Below, piece after piece: positions 23,278 through 33,300 of a DNA stretch of 50,170 nucleotides. Every line of letters begins with the position of its first letter. Position 1 is the first letter of the stretch. The position numbers were made by a program, and so were the translations under genes. The DNA is from an uncultured bacterium. Its GTDB lineage: Bacteria > JAAXHH01. The notes beneath the pieces are model-generated. The model searched no databases and was not told the origin of the DNA. It saw only the letters and a program-made list of their open reading frames with translations. The stretch spans positions 1-50,170 of the forward strand of contig CAJXCW010000005.1 of assembly GCA_913051705.1 (NCBI GenBank), given 5' to 3'.

Positions 23278-24675
23278 TCATCCTTGTGTTTCGGTCAGGT
23301 AGGTATGGATGTGGCCACTCATCAAGTGCGATTGTTTCACACAATCCGCCACAGAAATCCCACCCCGGAAATTTCCGGAGATGAACACACCCGGATGCGC
23401 TTGTTCAAATTGTTCGATCTGCGCAATGATCTCCCGGTGGCCGATATGGTACTGAGGAATGGCTTTTTTCCACGATTTGACCGCGATCAGGTCCGGGCTA
23501 GTCCGGATACCCATTAAATCCTCAATATCGCGTCGTACCAGTTCAATCAGCTGGTCTTCGGGCAACAGGGCATTCTCCGGTTGCCGGCTTCCGCCCACAA
23601 ATGTGGTGAGGGCAACACCCTGGTCCGGCGTCCGGTTGGAAAATATCGTGGAACTCCAGACGGTGCCGAGTATCTGCCGGTTTTCTTTTTCCGGCACCAG
23701 AAACCCGAAACCGTCTAATGGCACACCGGACGGCCTGGATTTAAATCCGAAGTAAACCATGGTAACGGGGGGATAATAAATCTGTTGAAGGGGGGCAACG
23801 AGTGAAGTCTGGAAATCGAGCGGCAGGTCGGGATAGACATGCGCCGGCACGGTGATCAAAAGCGCATCGGCCGTCAGTTGAAACGCACGACCATCCGTAT
23901 CACCCTCTATTTCAAATGTGGCCTCTCGGCGGCGAATGGCGCGGATCTCCCTCCCGGTGAAAATGTTCCCATCCAGATCACGACCCAGTGCGTCCACCAG
24001 GGTTTGCAACCCATCGCGGAAGGAAAACAGGCGGGCCTTTGATTTAGAGGTTTCTGTGGACTTTCGCCGTTTTCTGGCCCCCAGTATGGCGCCTTTAATC
24101 AGACTGCCATACTCCTGCTCCATCTGATGGAGTTTGGTCAGTGCACTGCGTACGCTGAGGGCTTCCGGTTTGCCGGCATAGACCCCCGCTACAAATGGGT
24201 TGATGGCATAATCCAGGAATTCCCTGCCCAACCGGCGCTGTACAAAATCCGCCAGGGACTCGTCCACATCCGGATCGGCCGGGGCGATAAACGGTTCCTT
24301 AAGTAAACGGAGCTTGGCAGAGGCTGAAAACAGCCTGGACCGCAGAAACGCCAGCGGCGACGCAGGCAAGGGATTGAGCCGGCCATGGCGGACAATATAC
24401 CGGTTTTTTGACGTGTCGTTCGCGTATTCCAGGTCGTTATTAATGTTCAACCTGGAAAACATGTCGTGAAGCAGGGGGGTGGTATCCAGGATGCTATTGG
24501 GACCGAATTCAATCAGAAAGCCATCTCTTCGTTCACTACGAATCGCACCACCGATACGACCGCTTTTCTCAAGGATACAGATATCTCTGCCTTGCTGCTT
24601 CAGAAAATGGCCGGCGGTCAACCCGGATATGCCTGCCCCGATAATGGCGACCTCTGTCCTGACCTGATTATCCAT
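23278..24675 (-). CDS. hemY: Protoporphyrinogen oxidase, FAD-dependent (HemY/HemG type)
   Basis: Six-electron oxidation of protoporphyrinogen IX to protoporphyrin IX using FAD and oxygen, usually membrane-associated. The N-terminal dinucleotide motif reads VAIIGAGISGLTAGHFLKQQ, with LEKSGRIGGAIRSE next, FAVGVYAG-like NPFVAGVYAGKPEALS in the middle, and a C-terminal GVFISGNFRGGISVADCVK that closes the FAD site. 466 residues, normal. I use the ATG at 24675; a GTG nine bases upstream is an alternative. It lies 21 bp after hemN and 8 bp before hemH. Confidence 0.93.
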   Translation of the reverse strand: MDNQVRTEVAIIGAGISGLTAGHFLKQQGRDICILEKSGRIGGAIRSERRDGFLIEFGPNSILDTTPLLHDMFSRLNINNDLEYANDTSKNRYIVRHGRLNPLPASPLAFLRSRLFSASAKLRLLKEPFIAPADPDVDESLADFVQRRLGREFLDYAINPFVAGVYAGKPEALSVRSALTKLHQMEQEYGSLIKGAILGARKRRKSTETSKSKARLFSFRDGLQTLVDALGRDLDGNIFTGREIRAIRRREATFEIEGDTDGRAFQLTADALLITVPAHVYPDLPLDFQTSLVAPLQQIYYPPVTMVYFGFKSRPSGVPLDGFGFLVPEKENRQILGTVWSSTIFSNRTPDQGVALTTFVGGSRQPENALLPEDQLIELVRRDIEDLMGIRTSPDLIAVKSWKKAIPQYHIGHREIIAQIEQFEQAHPGVFISGNFRGGISVADCVKQSHLMSGHIHTYLTETQG

Positions 24676-24696
24676 GCGGTCCACGAGCTGATGATG

Positions 24697-26094
24697 TTAC
24701 ACGGTGCGGGAATATCTCGGCTCTTTACCCTGCTGGTCGGCCTGCAGATACGCGTCAAATGCCATGGCGATATTGCGAACCACCAGCCGACCGGCATCAT
24801 GCACCTTAATGCGATCGGGGAGGACAGATACCAATCCGTCTTCGTTTAATGGCTCCAACTGAGAAAGGGCATCCTGAAAGTAGGTATCAAAATCGATCTT
24901 GAACCGTTGTTGCACGTCCTCTTTTAAAACCCGGCTGTTGCACATGATTTCGGTAATGACATAGCGACGCAATTTGTCATCATCATTCAATTCGAGTCCA
25001 ATCAGGGCAGGCATGACCCCCTCATCGAGCCGCTGCTCGTACGCTTTGTTGACCTTCACGTTCTGTGCATACACGTTGTGGAGCTGGCTGATGGAGGTCA
25101 CGCCCATCGCATAGACCTCGGCGTCGGCATAGGTGCTGTAGCCCATGAAATTGCGGTACAGGCTTTTCTGTTCCAGCGCCTTGGTCAGATCGTCGTCGGG
25201 TTTGGCGAAGTGGTCCATACCGATATACACATAACCGGCGTCGGTCAGGCGTTCGATCAACTGCTTCAGTATACTCAAGCGCTCGGACGTGTCCGGCATG
25301 GCCTCCTGGGGCAGAAGCTGCTGATGCTTCTTCAACCAGGGCACATGGGCATAGTTAAACACCGCCAGCCGATCCGGTGATAATTCGATCACTCTATCCA
25401 GGGTCTTTTCATACGATGCAACGGTTTGATACGGCAGGCCGTACATCAGATCCATATTGACCGAATCGAAACCTAATCGCCGGCTTTCCCGGATGATGTA
25501 AGTATTCTGCTCATCTGTCTGGACCCGGTTTATGACCTCCTGCACCTTGGGATTAAAATCCTGTACGCCGAAGCTCACCCGGTTAAAACCGGTTTCATGG
25601 ATAGCGGGCAGATGTTCCGGGGTTATGGTCCGGGGATCTATTTCCATGCTTATCTCTGCGGTATCGGAGAAGTTGAAACGCGCTTTGATGTATCCAGAAA
25701 TATCAGCGATCTGATCCGGCGTCAGATAGTTCGGCGTACCGCCTCCCCAATGCATCTGTACCACCTTTCGAGCCGGGTTGATCAATTTGCTCGTCAGGTC
25801 GATTTCTTTTTTCAGATAATCCAGATAGCGTTGAATGCGCCCGGCATTATTGGTAATGATTACATTACAGGCGCAAAAATAACACATCGTTCGGCAGAAT
25901 GGAAAATGGAAATACAGCGATACATCCGAAAGATGATCCCCCTGATTGGCGGAGACAATCGCCTGGTAAAAGTCCTCTGAGGTAAACGCGTCATGGAAAT
26001 GGGGCGCCGTGGGGTAACTGGTATAACGGGGACCGGGACGATTGTATTTTTTCAACAATTCCAGATCCACATCGAATTTATTATTATTTGACAT
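24697..26094 (-). CDS. hemN: Oxygen-independent coproporphyrinogen III dehydrogenase
   Basis: Radical-SAM enzyme that decarboxylates coproporphyrinogen III to protoporphyrinogen IX without oxygen. The N-terminus LLKKYNRPGPRYTSYPTAP is the true-HemN signature. The iron-sulphur motif is CRTMCYFCAC (Cys67, 71, 74, with Cys76 beside it), followed by HWGGGTPNYL and FGVQDFNPKVQEVINRVQ. 465 residues, normal. It is the first gene of the haem operon. It is divergent from a response regulator across 246 bp (26095-26340) that carries a CRP/FNR-type half-palindrome nearer the regulator. Confidence 0.96.
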   Translation of the reverse strand: MSNNNKFDVDLELLKKYNRPGPRYTSYPTAPHFHDAFTSEDFYQAIVSANQGDHLSDVSLYFHFPFCRTMCYFCACNVIITNNAGRIQRYLDYLKKEIDLTSKLINPARKVVQMHWGGGTPNYLTPDQIADISGYIKARFNFSDTAEISMEIDPRTITPEHLPAIHETGFNRVSFGVQDFNPKVQEVINRVQTDEQNTYIIRESRRLGFDSVNMDLMYGLPYQTVASYEKTLDRVIELSPDRLAVFNYAHVPWLKKHQQLLPQEAMPDTSERLSILKQLIERLTDAGYVYIGMDHFAKPDDDLTKALEQKSLYRNFMGYSTYADAEVYAMGVTSISQLHNVYAQNVKVNKAYEQRLDEGVMPALIGLELNDDDKLRRYVITEIMCNSRVLKEDVQQRFKIDFDTYFQDALSQLEPLNEDGLVSVLPDRIKVHDAGRLVVRNIAMAFDAYLQADQQGKEPRYSRTV

Positions 26095-26291
26095 GGAACA
26101 ATGCCTCTCATCAGATGGGATACGGAAAGCCGTTTATTTGCAGGCCGGCGAAACATCATTATTTAAAATAGGTTCATTTATGTCTTTTCTCAACTTCTTT
26201 TTTTTCTTCCCGATGATAGATGATAGCTGTATGGGGGAAAGTCTTAAAAAAACTCAGAAAAAACAAGATTTAGAGTCGGTGGAGAAGAAAA

Positions 26292-26307
26292 TGTGATGCC
26301 GGTCACT
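26292..26307. promoter_or_regulatory. CRP-like palindrome between hemN and a receiver-domain gene
   Basis: TGTGA (26292-26296), six bases, TCACT (26303-26307): nine of ten match the CRP consensus TGTGA-N6-TCACA. It lies 33 bp before the response regulator ATG and about 200 bp before hemN. CRP/FNR-family control of hemN is common, which makes the place plausible, but a ten-base match can occur by chance. Confidence 0.35.
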
Positions 26308-26340
26308 TACAGAGGGGACCACCTTGTTTATTTTTAAACT

Positions 26341-26700
26341 ATGAACCACTCCATTCTCATTGTCGACGACAATGAAACAGCCGCCAGAACCACCAGTGAA
26401 AACCTGAAAGCGCTGGGATATGAGGTCCGTGTCGTTCTGTCCGGTTTTGATGGCCTGCGACAACTGAAGCCCGGAATATCTCTGGCCTTGATAGACGTTT
26501 CCATGCCTGGCATCGATGGGATTGATTTCGCTATGCGTCTTCACGACTCTCAGCCCGAGGTTCGTGTCGCTTTTACCTCTGGTTTCACCCGCCAGATTCC
26601 GCATCGAGGCCCCCTTGCGTTTCAGACGGCTCCGTTTCTGGCCAAACCTTATACGGTGCCGGAATTAAAGGGATTCGTAGAAGATATTTTTTCTAATTAA
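26341..26700 (+). CDS. Stand-alone response regulator receiver domain
   Basis: A 119-residue CheY-like receiver with no output domain. It keeps the acidic pair in ILIVDDNE, the phospho-acceptor Asp in LALIDVSMPGIDG, the Thr/Ser switch in VAFTSGF and the Lys in FLAKPYT. It would act by protein-protein contact or in a phosphorelay. No kinase gene is next to it. No strong ribosome-binding site is seen before the ATG. Its 3' end overlaps, in the opposite direction, the frame of the cobyric-acid-synthase remnant. Confidence 0.88.
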   Translation: MNHSILIVDDNETAARTTSENLKALGYEVRVVLSGFDGLRQLKPGISLALIDVSMPGIDGIDFAMRLHDSQPEVRVAFTSGFTRQIPHRGPLAFQTAPFLAKPYTVPELKGFVEDIFSN

Positions 26701-26928
26701 CCGGTGTGGTTGGCTGTTCTGAGTTGAAATATCCAGGTCAGATGGGTCGTCGGGCGGCACCTTGTAGTCCGATTTCAAGGATCGAAGAAAGGCCTGCCGG
26801 AAATTAGGACTGTCGAAGAGGCTATGAAAATAGGTTCCCCGGACTTTGTCTCCGCCAACCATGATCCCATTCGAATCTTCGATCTTGTCCTGGATGAATT
26901 TAGGCAGGGAAGAATTAGGCCTTTCGCA
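26665..26928 (-). pseudogene. cobQ: C-terminal remnant of cobyric acid synthase (CobQ-like)
   Basis: The minus-strand frame reads KFIQDKIEDSNGIMVGGDKV and then RGTYFHSLFDSPNFRQAFLR. CobQ (adenosylcobyric acid synthase) proteins end with a very similar G-x-V-x-GTYLHGLFD-x-x-x-FRRAFL segment, including the catalytic His of the class I amidotransferase domain. Nothing upstream matches: the similarity stops at about 26920 and plus-strand foreign sequence begins. So at least 400 codons are missing. With the riboswitch and TonB-receptor remnant at 33.75-34.43 kb on the same strand, it marks the far end of a broken B12 locus. Assignment rests on one conserved block. Confidence 0.55.
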
Positions 26929-26936
26929 GCAATTGA

Positions 26937-27172
26937 GATGGGCTTGACTACAAACTTGATCACCTACAGCAAGATGCCGAGAAGTTTGAGAACAGGGGTA
27001 TAGAAAATTCGTACATGGTGCATCTTGTGCGAGATGATGTCGTTGATAATTTCGCCGAAGTAGAAAGTTTCATACTACAATCTAAATTCAAAGTCGCCTA
27101 CGCTCGAATCTCAGGTAGGCGGACGTTTTTCAAGTGTGTCGGTGATACAGAAATTCAGAACACGAAATGCTA
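26937..27172 (+). pseudogene. 3' remnant of an unknown gene, upstream edge of the addBA segment
   Basis: A frame without a usable start codon runs from just after a TGA at 26934 to a TAA at 27170-27172. It encodes about 78 residues, including LDYKLDHLQQDAEKFENRGI and a KVAYARISGRRTFFKCVGD-like end. The composition is protein-like and matches the direction of addB, 60 bp downstream. I do not recognise the family. Its abrupt beginning coincides with the place where the CobQ-like homology on the other strand ends, so I read it as the tail of a gene that came with the inserted segment. Confidence 0.4.
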
Positions 27173-27231
27173 ACATAAGAATTTATATGGGTGCTGCAGG
27201 AAGTATTCAACATTGACATTGGGGGCTCGCA

Positions 27232-30200
27232 TTGAACCGATTACATGAATCACTCAATATAGTATGCAAGCAACGGGTGTTCGACGAGAAAATTCTATTA
27301 GCCCCGTCGCTCCGCATCGGGCATCAGTGGTTGGACGGAGTGTCCATGGGAGGCGGGACTCCGGTAAACGTAGGAGTTTGGACGTTGAAGAGACTTGTGA
27401 TTCGATATGCTGAGTCACAACGCACTGCTGTAGGCGCAACTGTGATGACTGCGATGCGGGAGGAATATCTGATAGGTTCGCTTTTTCGTGAATTATCCGT
27501 TGAAGAAAACGGGTATCTGTTATCACTTGCTCCATATAGTGGTCTCGTTTCGACCATGTATAGACTGATTGTTGATCTACGTTTGGCGGGCCTCGAGCCT
27601 GATGACCTTGATGCGACGAAGTTTGAAAGCGAGATTAAGGCTAGTGAAACTAAGTTGTTCCTTGGGAAATGGAACGAAAAACTTCGAGAGGAATTACTGG
27701 CCGATTTTGCTCAGTTACTAATCTGGGCTACAGAGGAAATAAAGTCATGTGAAGAGAACTCGCTTCCGCATTTATTGCTACCTGAAAACTCCAATCCAAC
27801 ATGGCTTGAAGAGCAGTTCTTAGCCGCGTGGCCAGAGAGTCGCAAATCAAGCTTGCGCATTGACGGCTCGGATGATGACTCGGTGCAAGACGCATCCTCA
27901 GACTTATCTTTATTGCGCTGGGTAAACGCTGTGGACACTGCACCCCAGCCGTTGAACGATGATACTGTGCAGATATTTCGTGCCCTCGGCGAGCGAAACG
28001 AAGTGCGGGGCGTGCTTCGCAGGTGCCTGGCTCAGGCTATTCCGCTCGATACGGTCGAGCTACTCTATACAGAAGCCGGGACTTATCTGCCCTTGATTTT
28101 CGAAACGGCGCACACCGTCTTTACAGACGATACGGGTTCCACCAATGACATCCCCGTAACCTTTGCTCAAGGGGTTCCTGCTCGATACGCACGACCAGCC
28201 CGCGCACTCGCTCTTCTCGTTCAATGGGTACGCAATGATTTTCCTCAGACCATCTTTGTGCAACTGTTACAAGAAGACTTACTTGAGTTCCCTGAACTAT
28301 CCGGGCAAAAATTATCTACTTCGCGCATGGCTGCGTTGGTACGAGAAATATTCATAGGATTTGGCGAAAGCCGTTACGAATCTGTAATCAATAGCAAACT
28401 GAAAGAATTAGAAGGGCGTATTGAAGATACGAAGAACTCTGAAGACGAAGACGAGGCTCAAATCGAACGTAAACGTAAAAGCATGGAACGAAAACATGCT
28501 TCCTTCTGTCAGATTAAGGAAGAAGTTCTACCGTTCCTTGCATTGAGCCGGGCAGTAGGCTTAGGTGGGACCACATCATTAGAAGCAACACAAGAATTTC
28601 TCAATCGTTACGCAAAGGGCAACAACACTTTCGATAACTATGCGCGGACGAGTCTAAACGAACGTATTTCAGCTCTTCACACCATTATAGAATCAGATCA
28701 AGATGCGGATCACGGCTCTATGCTTGATTGGTTACAAGATTTGGTGCAAACCGCAACCATCGCCGGGGTAGGGCCTTGTCCCGGGTGCTTACACGTCGCC
28801 CCAATGTTAGGCGGTGGGCAGTCAGGCAGAGCGAATATTTTCATCGTCGGCCTGAACGACAACCGATTCCCCGGTGCGGGGTTACAAGATCCACTATTAC
28901 TCGACCATGAACGTTCAGCCATCTCCAACCGACTTCCCACTGCTTCGGGTAGCATAAAACAAAAGCGAAAGGAGTTCACAGAACTGTTAGCGCAGCTACG
29001 CGGATCGTTGACCCTGAGTTATTCCTGCCAAGATGTCGTCACCGATCAAGACGCGTACCCCAGCCCAGCGTTACTATCAATTTATCGAATTATCTCCGGT
29101 GCCCGAGAGGGTGATGTGGAAACCTTGACCGAATGGCTGGCACCAGCGGAAACCTTCGCCCCGCAGGATTCCAATGCTAATCTGACCAAGGACGAGTGGT
29201 GGCTATGGAGATTGTGTGGTCCCGAAGCCATATCAAATTCTGAAGAACTTGTCCATGAAGTGTTTCCCAACCTCGCTCATGGTAGCCATGCAGTTACCAT
29301 GCGAAGCAGTAAAGAATTCTCAGAGTTCGATGGATATGTGCCAGAAGCAGGACCGCTGCTAAGTCCAACCGCAGAGAATGGTCGTCCAGTTTCGGCGAGC
29401 GCACTGGAAACCTTGGCGAAATGTCCATTTCAATTTTTCATGCGCTACGGGCTGCGCGTACATGCGCCAGACACCATCGAGGTGAACCCATCAAAGTGGC
29501 TTGAGGCGAGTGACACGGGAACACTGCTACACGATATTTTTCGTGACTACATGCGTGAAATCCGAGATGAGGATCTGTTGCCCAACATTGAACGAGACAG
29601 CGAGCGAATACACAAGATTCTCAATGAACACGTAAACCACTGGGTGAATCTGTGTCCGCCACCAACCGAAAGTGTTTATCGACGCGAACTCGAAGCTCTC
29701 CAACGGGCAGTCAATACTTTCCTGATTGACGAAACGGAGCGATGTACGTCATCCTGCACGCCTACCTATTTCGAAGCGGCCCTAGGGATGCCCAGCGACG
29801 GCTCTGGTACACCTCTGGATTCCCGAGAACCTGTCACATTGAAATTACCAAGCGGTAAGAAAATACGTGCTCGCGGGCAAATTGATCGTATTGACCAAGT
29901 GGGAGATGAAGATGCCCACACATATGAAATATGGGATTATAAGACCGGTGGAACCTCCCAGTTTAAACAGGATGACCCGTTTCGGCAGGGGCGAAAAATT
30001 CAGAATACACTCTATATGCTGATGGCCGATCAGGCACTGAAGTCGAGTATAGATCTCAACGCTCAATTACTGCGCTTCGGGTATTTTTTTCCCAGTATTA
30101 AAGGAAAAGGAGAGCGAATATCCTGGCCGAAGCTGGAGCTAAGCGAAGGCATAACCATTTTGGATAAATTATGCGAGCTCGCGAGTAACGGAGCTTTTCC

Positions 30201-30336
30201 CCATTCGCACGACAGTAAAGATTGTCATTTTTGTGACCACACTGAATTGTCGGATACTGAAATTAATGGGCTACAAGAAAAAATGGGTGACGAATCAAAC
30301 GAATCACTTGCACCATTCCGGGAGTTACGCACCTAA
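27232..30336 (+). CDS. addB: AddB-like PD-(D/E)XK nuclease subunit
   Basis: Partner subunit of an AddAB-type helicase-nuclease that resects double-strand DNA ends for recombination. The N-terminal part is helicase-like but shows no Walker A. The middle has IFIVGLNDNRFPG, followed by LSYSCQDV. The C-terminal nuclease has SALETLAKCPFQFFMRYGL, RARGQIDRID and IWDYKTGG (Asp902, Lys904). Cys731, Cys998 and Cys1001 match three of the four cluster-binding Cys of AddB; the fourth position seems to be Ser. The start is a TTG with GGGGG six bases upstream. 1034 residues. It overlaps addA by one base (TAATG). It sits inside remnants of a B12 operon. Confidence 0.8.
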   Translation: MNRLHESLNIVCKQRVFDEKILLAPSLRIGHQWLDGVSMGGGTPVNVGVWTLKRLVIRYAESQRTAVGATVMTAMREEYLIGSLFRELSVEENGYLLSLAPYSGLVSTMYRLIVDLRLAGLEPDDLDATKFESEIKASETKLFLGKWNEKLREELLADFAQLLIWATEEIKSCEENSLPHLLLPENSNPTWLEEQFLAAWPESRKSSLRIDGSDDDSVQDASSDLSLLRWVNAVDTAPQPLNDDTVQIFRALGERNEVRGVLRRCLAQAIPLDTVELLYTEAGTYLPLIFETAHTVFTDDTGSTNDIPVTFAQGVPARYARPARALALLVQWVRNDFPQTIFVQLLQEDLLEFPELSGQKLSTSRMAALVREIFIGFGESRYESVINSKLKELEGRIEDTKNSEDEDEAQIERKRKSMERKHASFCQIKEEVLPFLALSRAVGLGGTTSLEATQEFLNRYAKGNNTFDNYARTSLNERISALHTIIESDQDADHGSMLDWLQDLVQTATIAGVGPCPGCLHVAPMLGGGQSGRANIFIVGLNDNRFPGAGLQDPLLLDHERSAISNRLPTASGSIKQKRKEFTELLAQLRGSLTLSYSCQDVVTDQDAYPSPALLSIYRIISGAREGDVETLTEWLAPAETFAPQDSNANLTKDEWWLWRLCGPEAISNSEELVHEVFPNLAHGSHAVTMRSSKEFSEFDGYVPEAGPLLSPTAENGRPVSASALETLAKCPFQFFMRYGLRVHAPDTIEVNPSKWLEASDTGTLLHDIFRDYMREIRDEDLLPNIERDSERIHKILNEHVNHWVNLCPPPTESVYRRELEALQRAVNTFLIDETERCTSSCTPTYFEAALGMPSDGSGTPLDSREPVTLKLPSGKKIRARGQIDRIDQVGDEDAHTYEIWDYKTGGTSQFKQDDPFRQGRKIQNTLYMLMADQALKSSIDLNAQLLRFGYFFPSIKGKGERISWPKLELSEGITILDKLCELASNGAFPHSHDSKDCHFCDHTELSDTEINGLQEKMGDESNESLAPFRELRT

Positions 30337-33300
30337 TGACAACACCAGCCGATCAGGAACAACGCGATCATATACTCAATGATTTGGATAGCAACATTGT
30401 TGTCGAAGCCGCCGCCGGAACGGGAAAAACGACCAGTATGGTAGGTCGTATGGTGGCATTACTCCTGGAAGATAAATGTAAAATCAGTACAATAGCCGCT
30501 GTGACATTTACTAAAAAGTCCGCCAGTGAGTTGCGCGAGCGGTTCCACGCCGAACTGATGAGCCGTGCTCGATCGACTGAAGTCTCCGAATCAAAGCGCG
30601 GGCTGTTACGAAATGCTGTGGAGAACATTGAACAATGTTTCATTGGAACCATCCATTCATTCTGTGGGCGCATTCTTCGTGAACGCCCGATTGAAGCGGG
30701 AGTACGTGTCGCGTTCGAAGAAATAGACGAAGTTGCCGATCAACGGTTACAAGAAGAAGCTTGGGACATGTTCGTGGCAGAAGCCTATACAAAGCAAGAT
30801 AGTGTCCTCGATGAATTGACCGATGTAGGTCTAACGATTGGGCAGTTAGGCGACGCATTTAAGAAATTCGTACTATATCCAGATGTGGAGACATGGCCAT
30901 CCGAAAAACCCAAGTCTATACCATTCATGGCGATTGCTGATGCTGTGAACGCGTACGTGAATCATATTCGTGAGATCGAATACATGCTGCCAGTGAATCC
31001 GGGATCGGACAAACTTTCTGTAGAGTATCGTAAGTTGGAACGCGCCGTGCGTCAGCGTGATTTGTCGAACCCCTTGGTGCTGATGGAAATATTGGAGGGT
31101 TGTAAATACTCCGACAAAATGCTTACTCAGAAGCCATGGGGCGACTACAAACAAAACAGTAAAGACGAGCGTGATCGGTGGGAGGATTTCTATGCCTCGA
31201 CCATCAAACCCGCCCTGAGCCAATGGCGTGAAATACGTTACGAGATTATCATTCGAGTACTACAATCAGCAACGGATGTATATGACAAAATGCGAATCGG
31301 GCGTGGCTTACTCAACTTTCAAGACTTGCTGATGAAGGCCTCGGAAGTACTCCGTGACAGCCCCCATGTTCGGGCCTATTTCAAAAAGCGTTTCACTCAT
31401 CTGCTTATAGATGAGTTTCAGGATACCGACCCCGTCCAAGCCAAGCTCATGATGTATCTGACTGCAACCGACGAATCGGAACCGCAATGGGATCAATGCA
31501 TTCCACGTCCGGGTTCATTATTCGTGGTCGGCGATCCAAAACAATCCATCTATCGCTTTAGACGCGCCGATATCGTCACGTACAACCGTGTCAAAGAAAT
31601 CATTGAGCAAAGTGGAGGAAAAATCCTTACATTGTCTGCCAATTTTCGTACAAGTCCGGAAATTCTCAAATGGGTTAACGATGAATTTACTGAACGGTTC
31701 CCTGAGTCTGCTACAAATCATGCACCCGCTTACGTACCATTTGATTACGGACGCCAAGATGGAACAAAAGGTGATTTCCATGGCGTGCAACGATTGGACA
31801 TCCCGGAAGATTACTCCAAGAAACCTTACCTGTCACTCGGCTACGAGGCCGATGCGATCACCAATACCATTGCCGGCGCACTTGAGAAAGGCATGACCGT
31901 CAGCCACTCAGCCCACGAAGAAGCAAAGGGAGCCAAGCCCCAAGTCCAGCCCGGTGATTTCCTGATTGTTACGCGTGGCAAAAAGAATATGAATGAATAC
32001 GCTAAACGATTAGGCGCCCTAGGCATTCCACACGAAGTAACGGGGGGAACCGTATTAAACGAAATACGCGAAATTGCATTGCTTTATACCCTGTTGAATT
32101 GCGTTGTTCATGCAGACGACCCCGTGGCATTGGTCAATCTACTGCGAGGCGAGTTGTTCGGGTTTAGTGACCGCTTACTATTCCGTTTCAGGCAATCCAA
32201 CGGGCGTTTCAAGTACACCTCTCAGGTACCGGAAGAATTAACGACAGAAGATACTGAACGTTTTACGGATGCCTTCAGCCGTCTCAAGCAATACTCCACA
32301 TGGTTGCGTCATTTACCACACGTGTCCGCACTCGAACGAATTGTGCAGGATTCTGGATTACTCGCTCTCGCCGCATCAAAAGAATCCGGCAACATACGCG
32401 CTGGAAGTCTCGAAAAAGTTATTGAGATCGTTCGTGCTGAGCAATCCCAGATTCACGATGTTGCGGGACTCGCCGAACTCATCCGGAAACTCTCCGAGGG
32501 CGAACTGGACCACGACGGAATGATCGCCGGACAAGCACCCGAATCAGTCGTACGCATCATGAATCTACACAAAGTTAAAGGGCTTGAGGCATCCATCGTG
32601 TTTCTCGCCGACACGAAAGGCGAGAAAAAGCACGAAGTAAGTTTGCATGTAGATCGTTCAGAAGCGTCCCTCACACGGGGATTCATGTCTATTCGCGGGG
32701 AGTCAGGTACCTTTACCTCTGGTCCTTTGTTGGCGCATCCTCATGATTGGGAATTGGCGCAAGAAACCGAAGAGCCGTTCCAAAATGCCGAAACCACTCG
32801 TCTTCTGTACGTAGCCGCGACCCGAGCAGGTTCGAATCTGGTGGTATCCAGTTTGGTTGGCAGTAATCGTGGACACTTCTGGCATACTTTCGACGAAGCC
32901 CTACGCGCTCAACCACCCCTGCGGCAACCCGAAAGAGCAAGTGTCCTTATACAGGAAACAGTAGATAGCAATATCAACGAATACTCGAATTCGATAGAGA
33001 CTCAATCCCAAGCCCTCAATACATTATTCACTCCCACCTACGCACGAGGCGGTTCCAAAGACATCGCGCTATCCGATTCAATTGCACCCAAGTCCGCATC
33101 CCACGGCGAACACGGAACCGAATGGGGAACACTGCTCCATATCCTCTTCGAACGCGCGATGAAACATCCAGACCACGACATCCGTCCACTCGCCATCAGC
33201 CAACTAAACGAAATAGGACTCCCTCAATCACGACTGGACGAAGCCCTCGATACGGTCACCACCGTCATGCAATCCGACATCTGGAAACGCGCACAAGCAA

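Noticed and set aside
26881-26960. Plus-strand segment DEFRQGRIRPFAAIEMGLT as a gene end
   Set aside because: Looks briefly like a conserved C-terminus, but it is antisense to the CobQ-like block and has no continuing homology.
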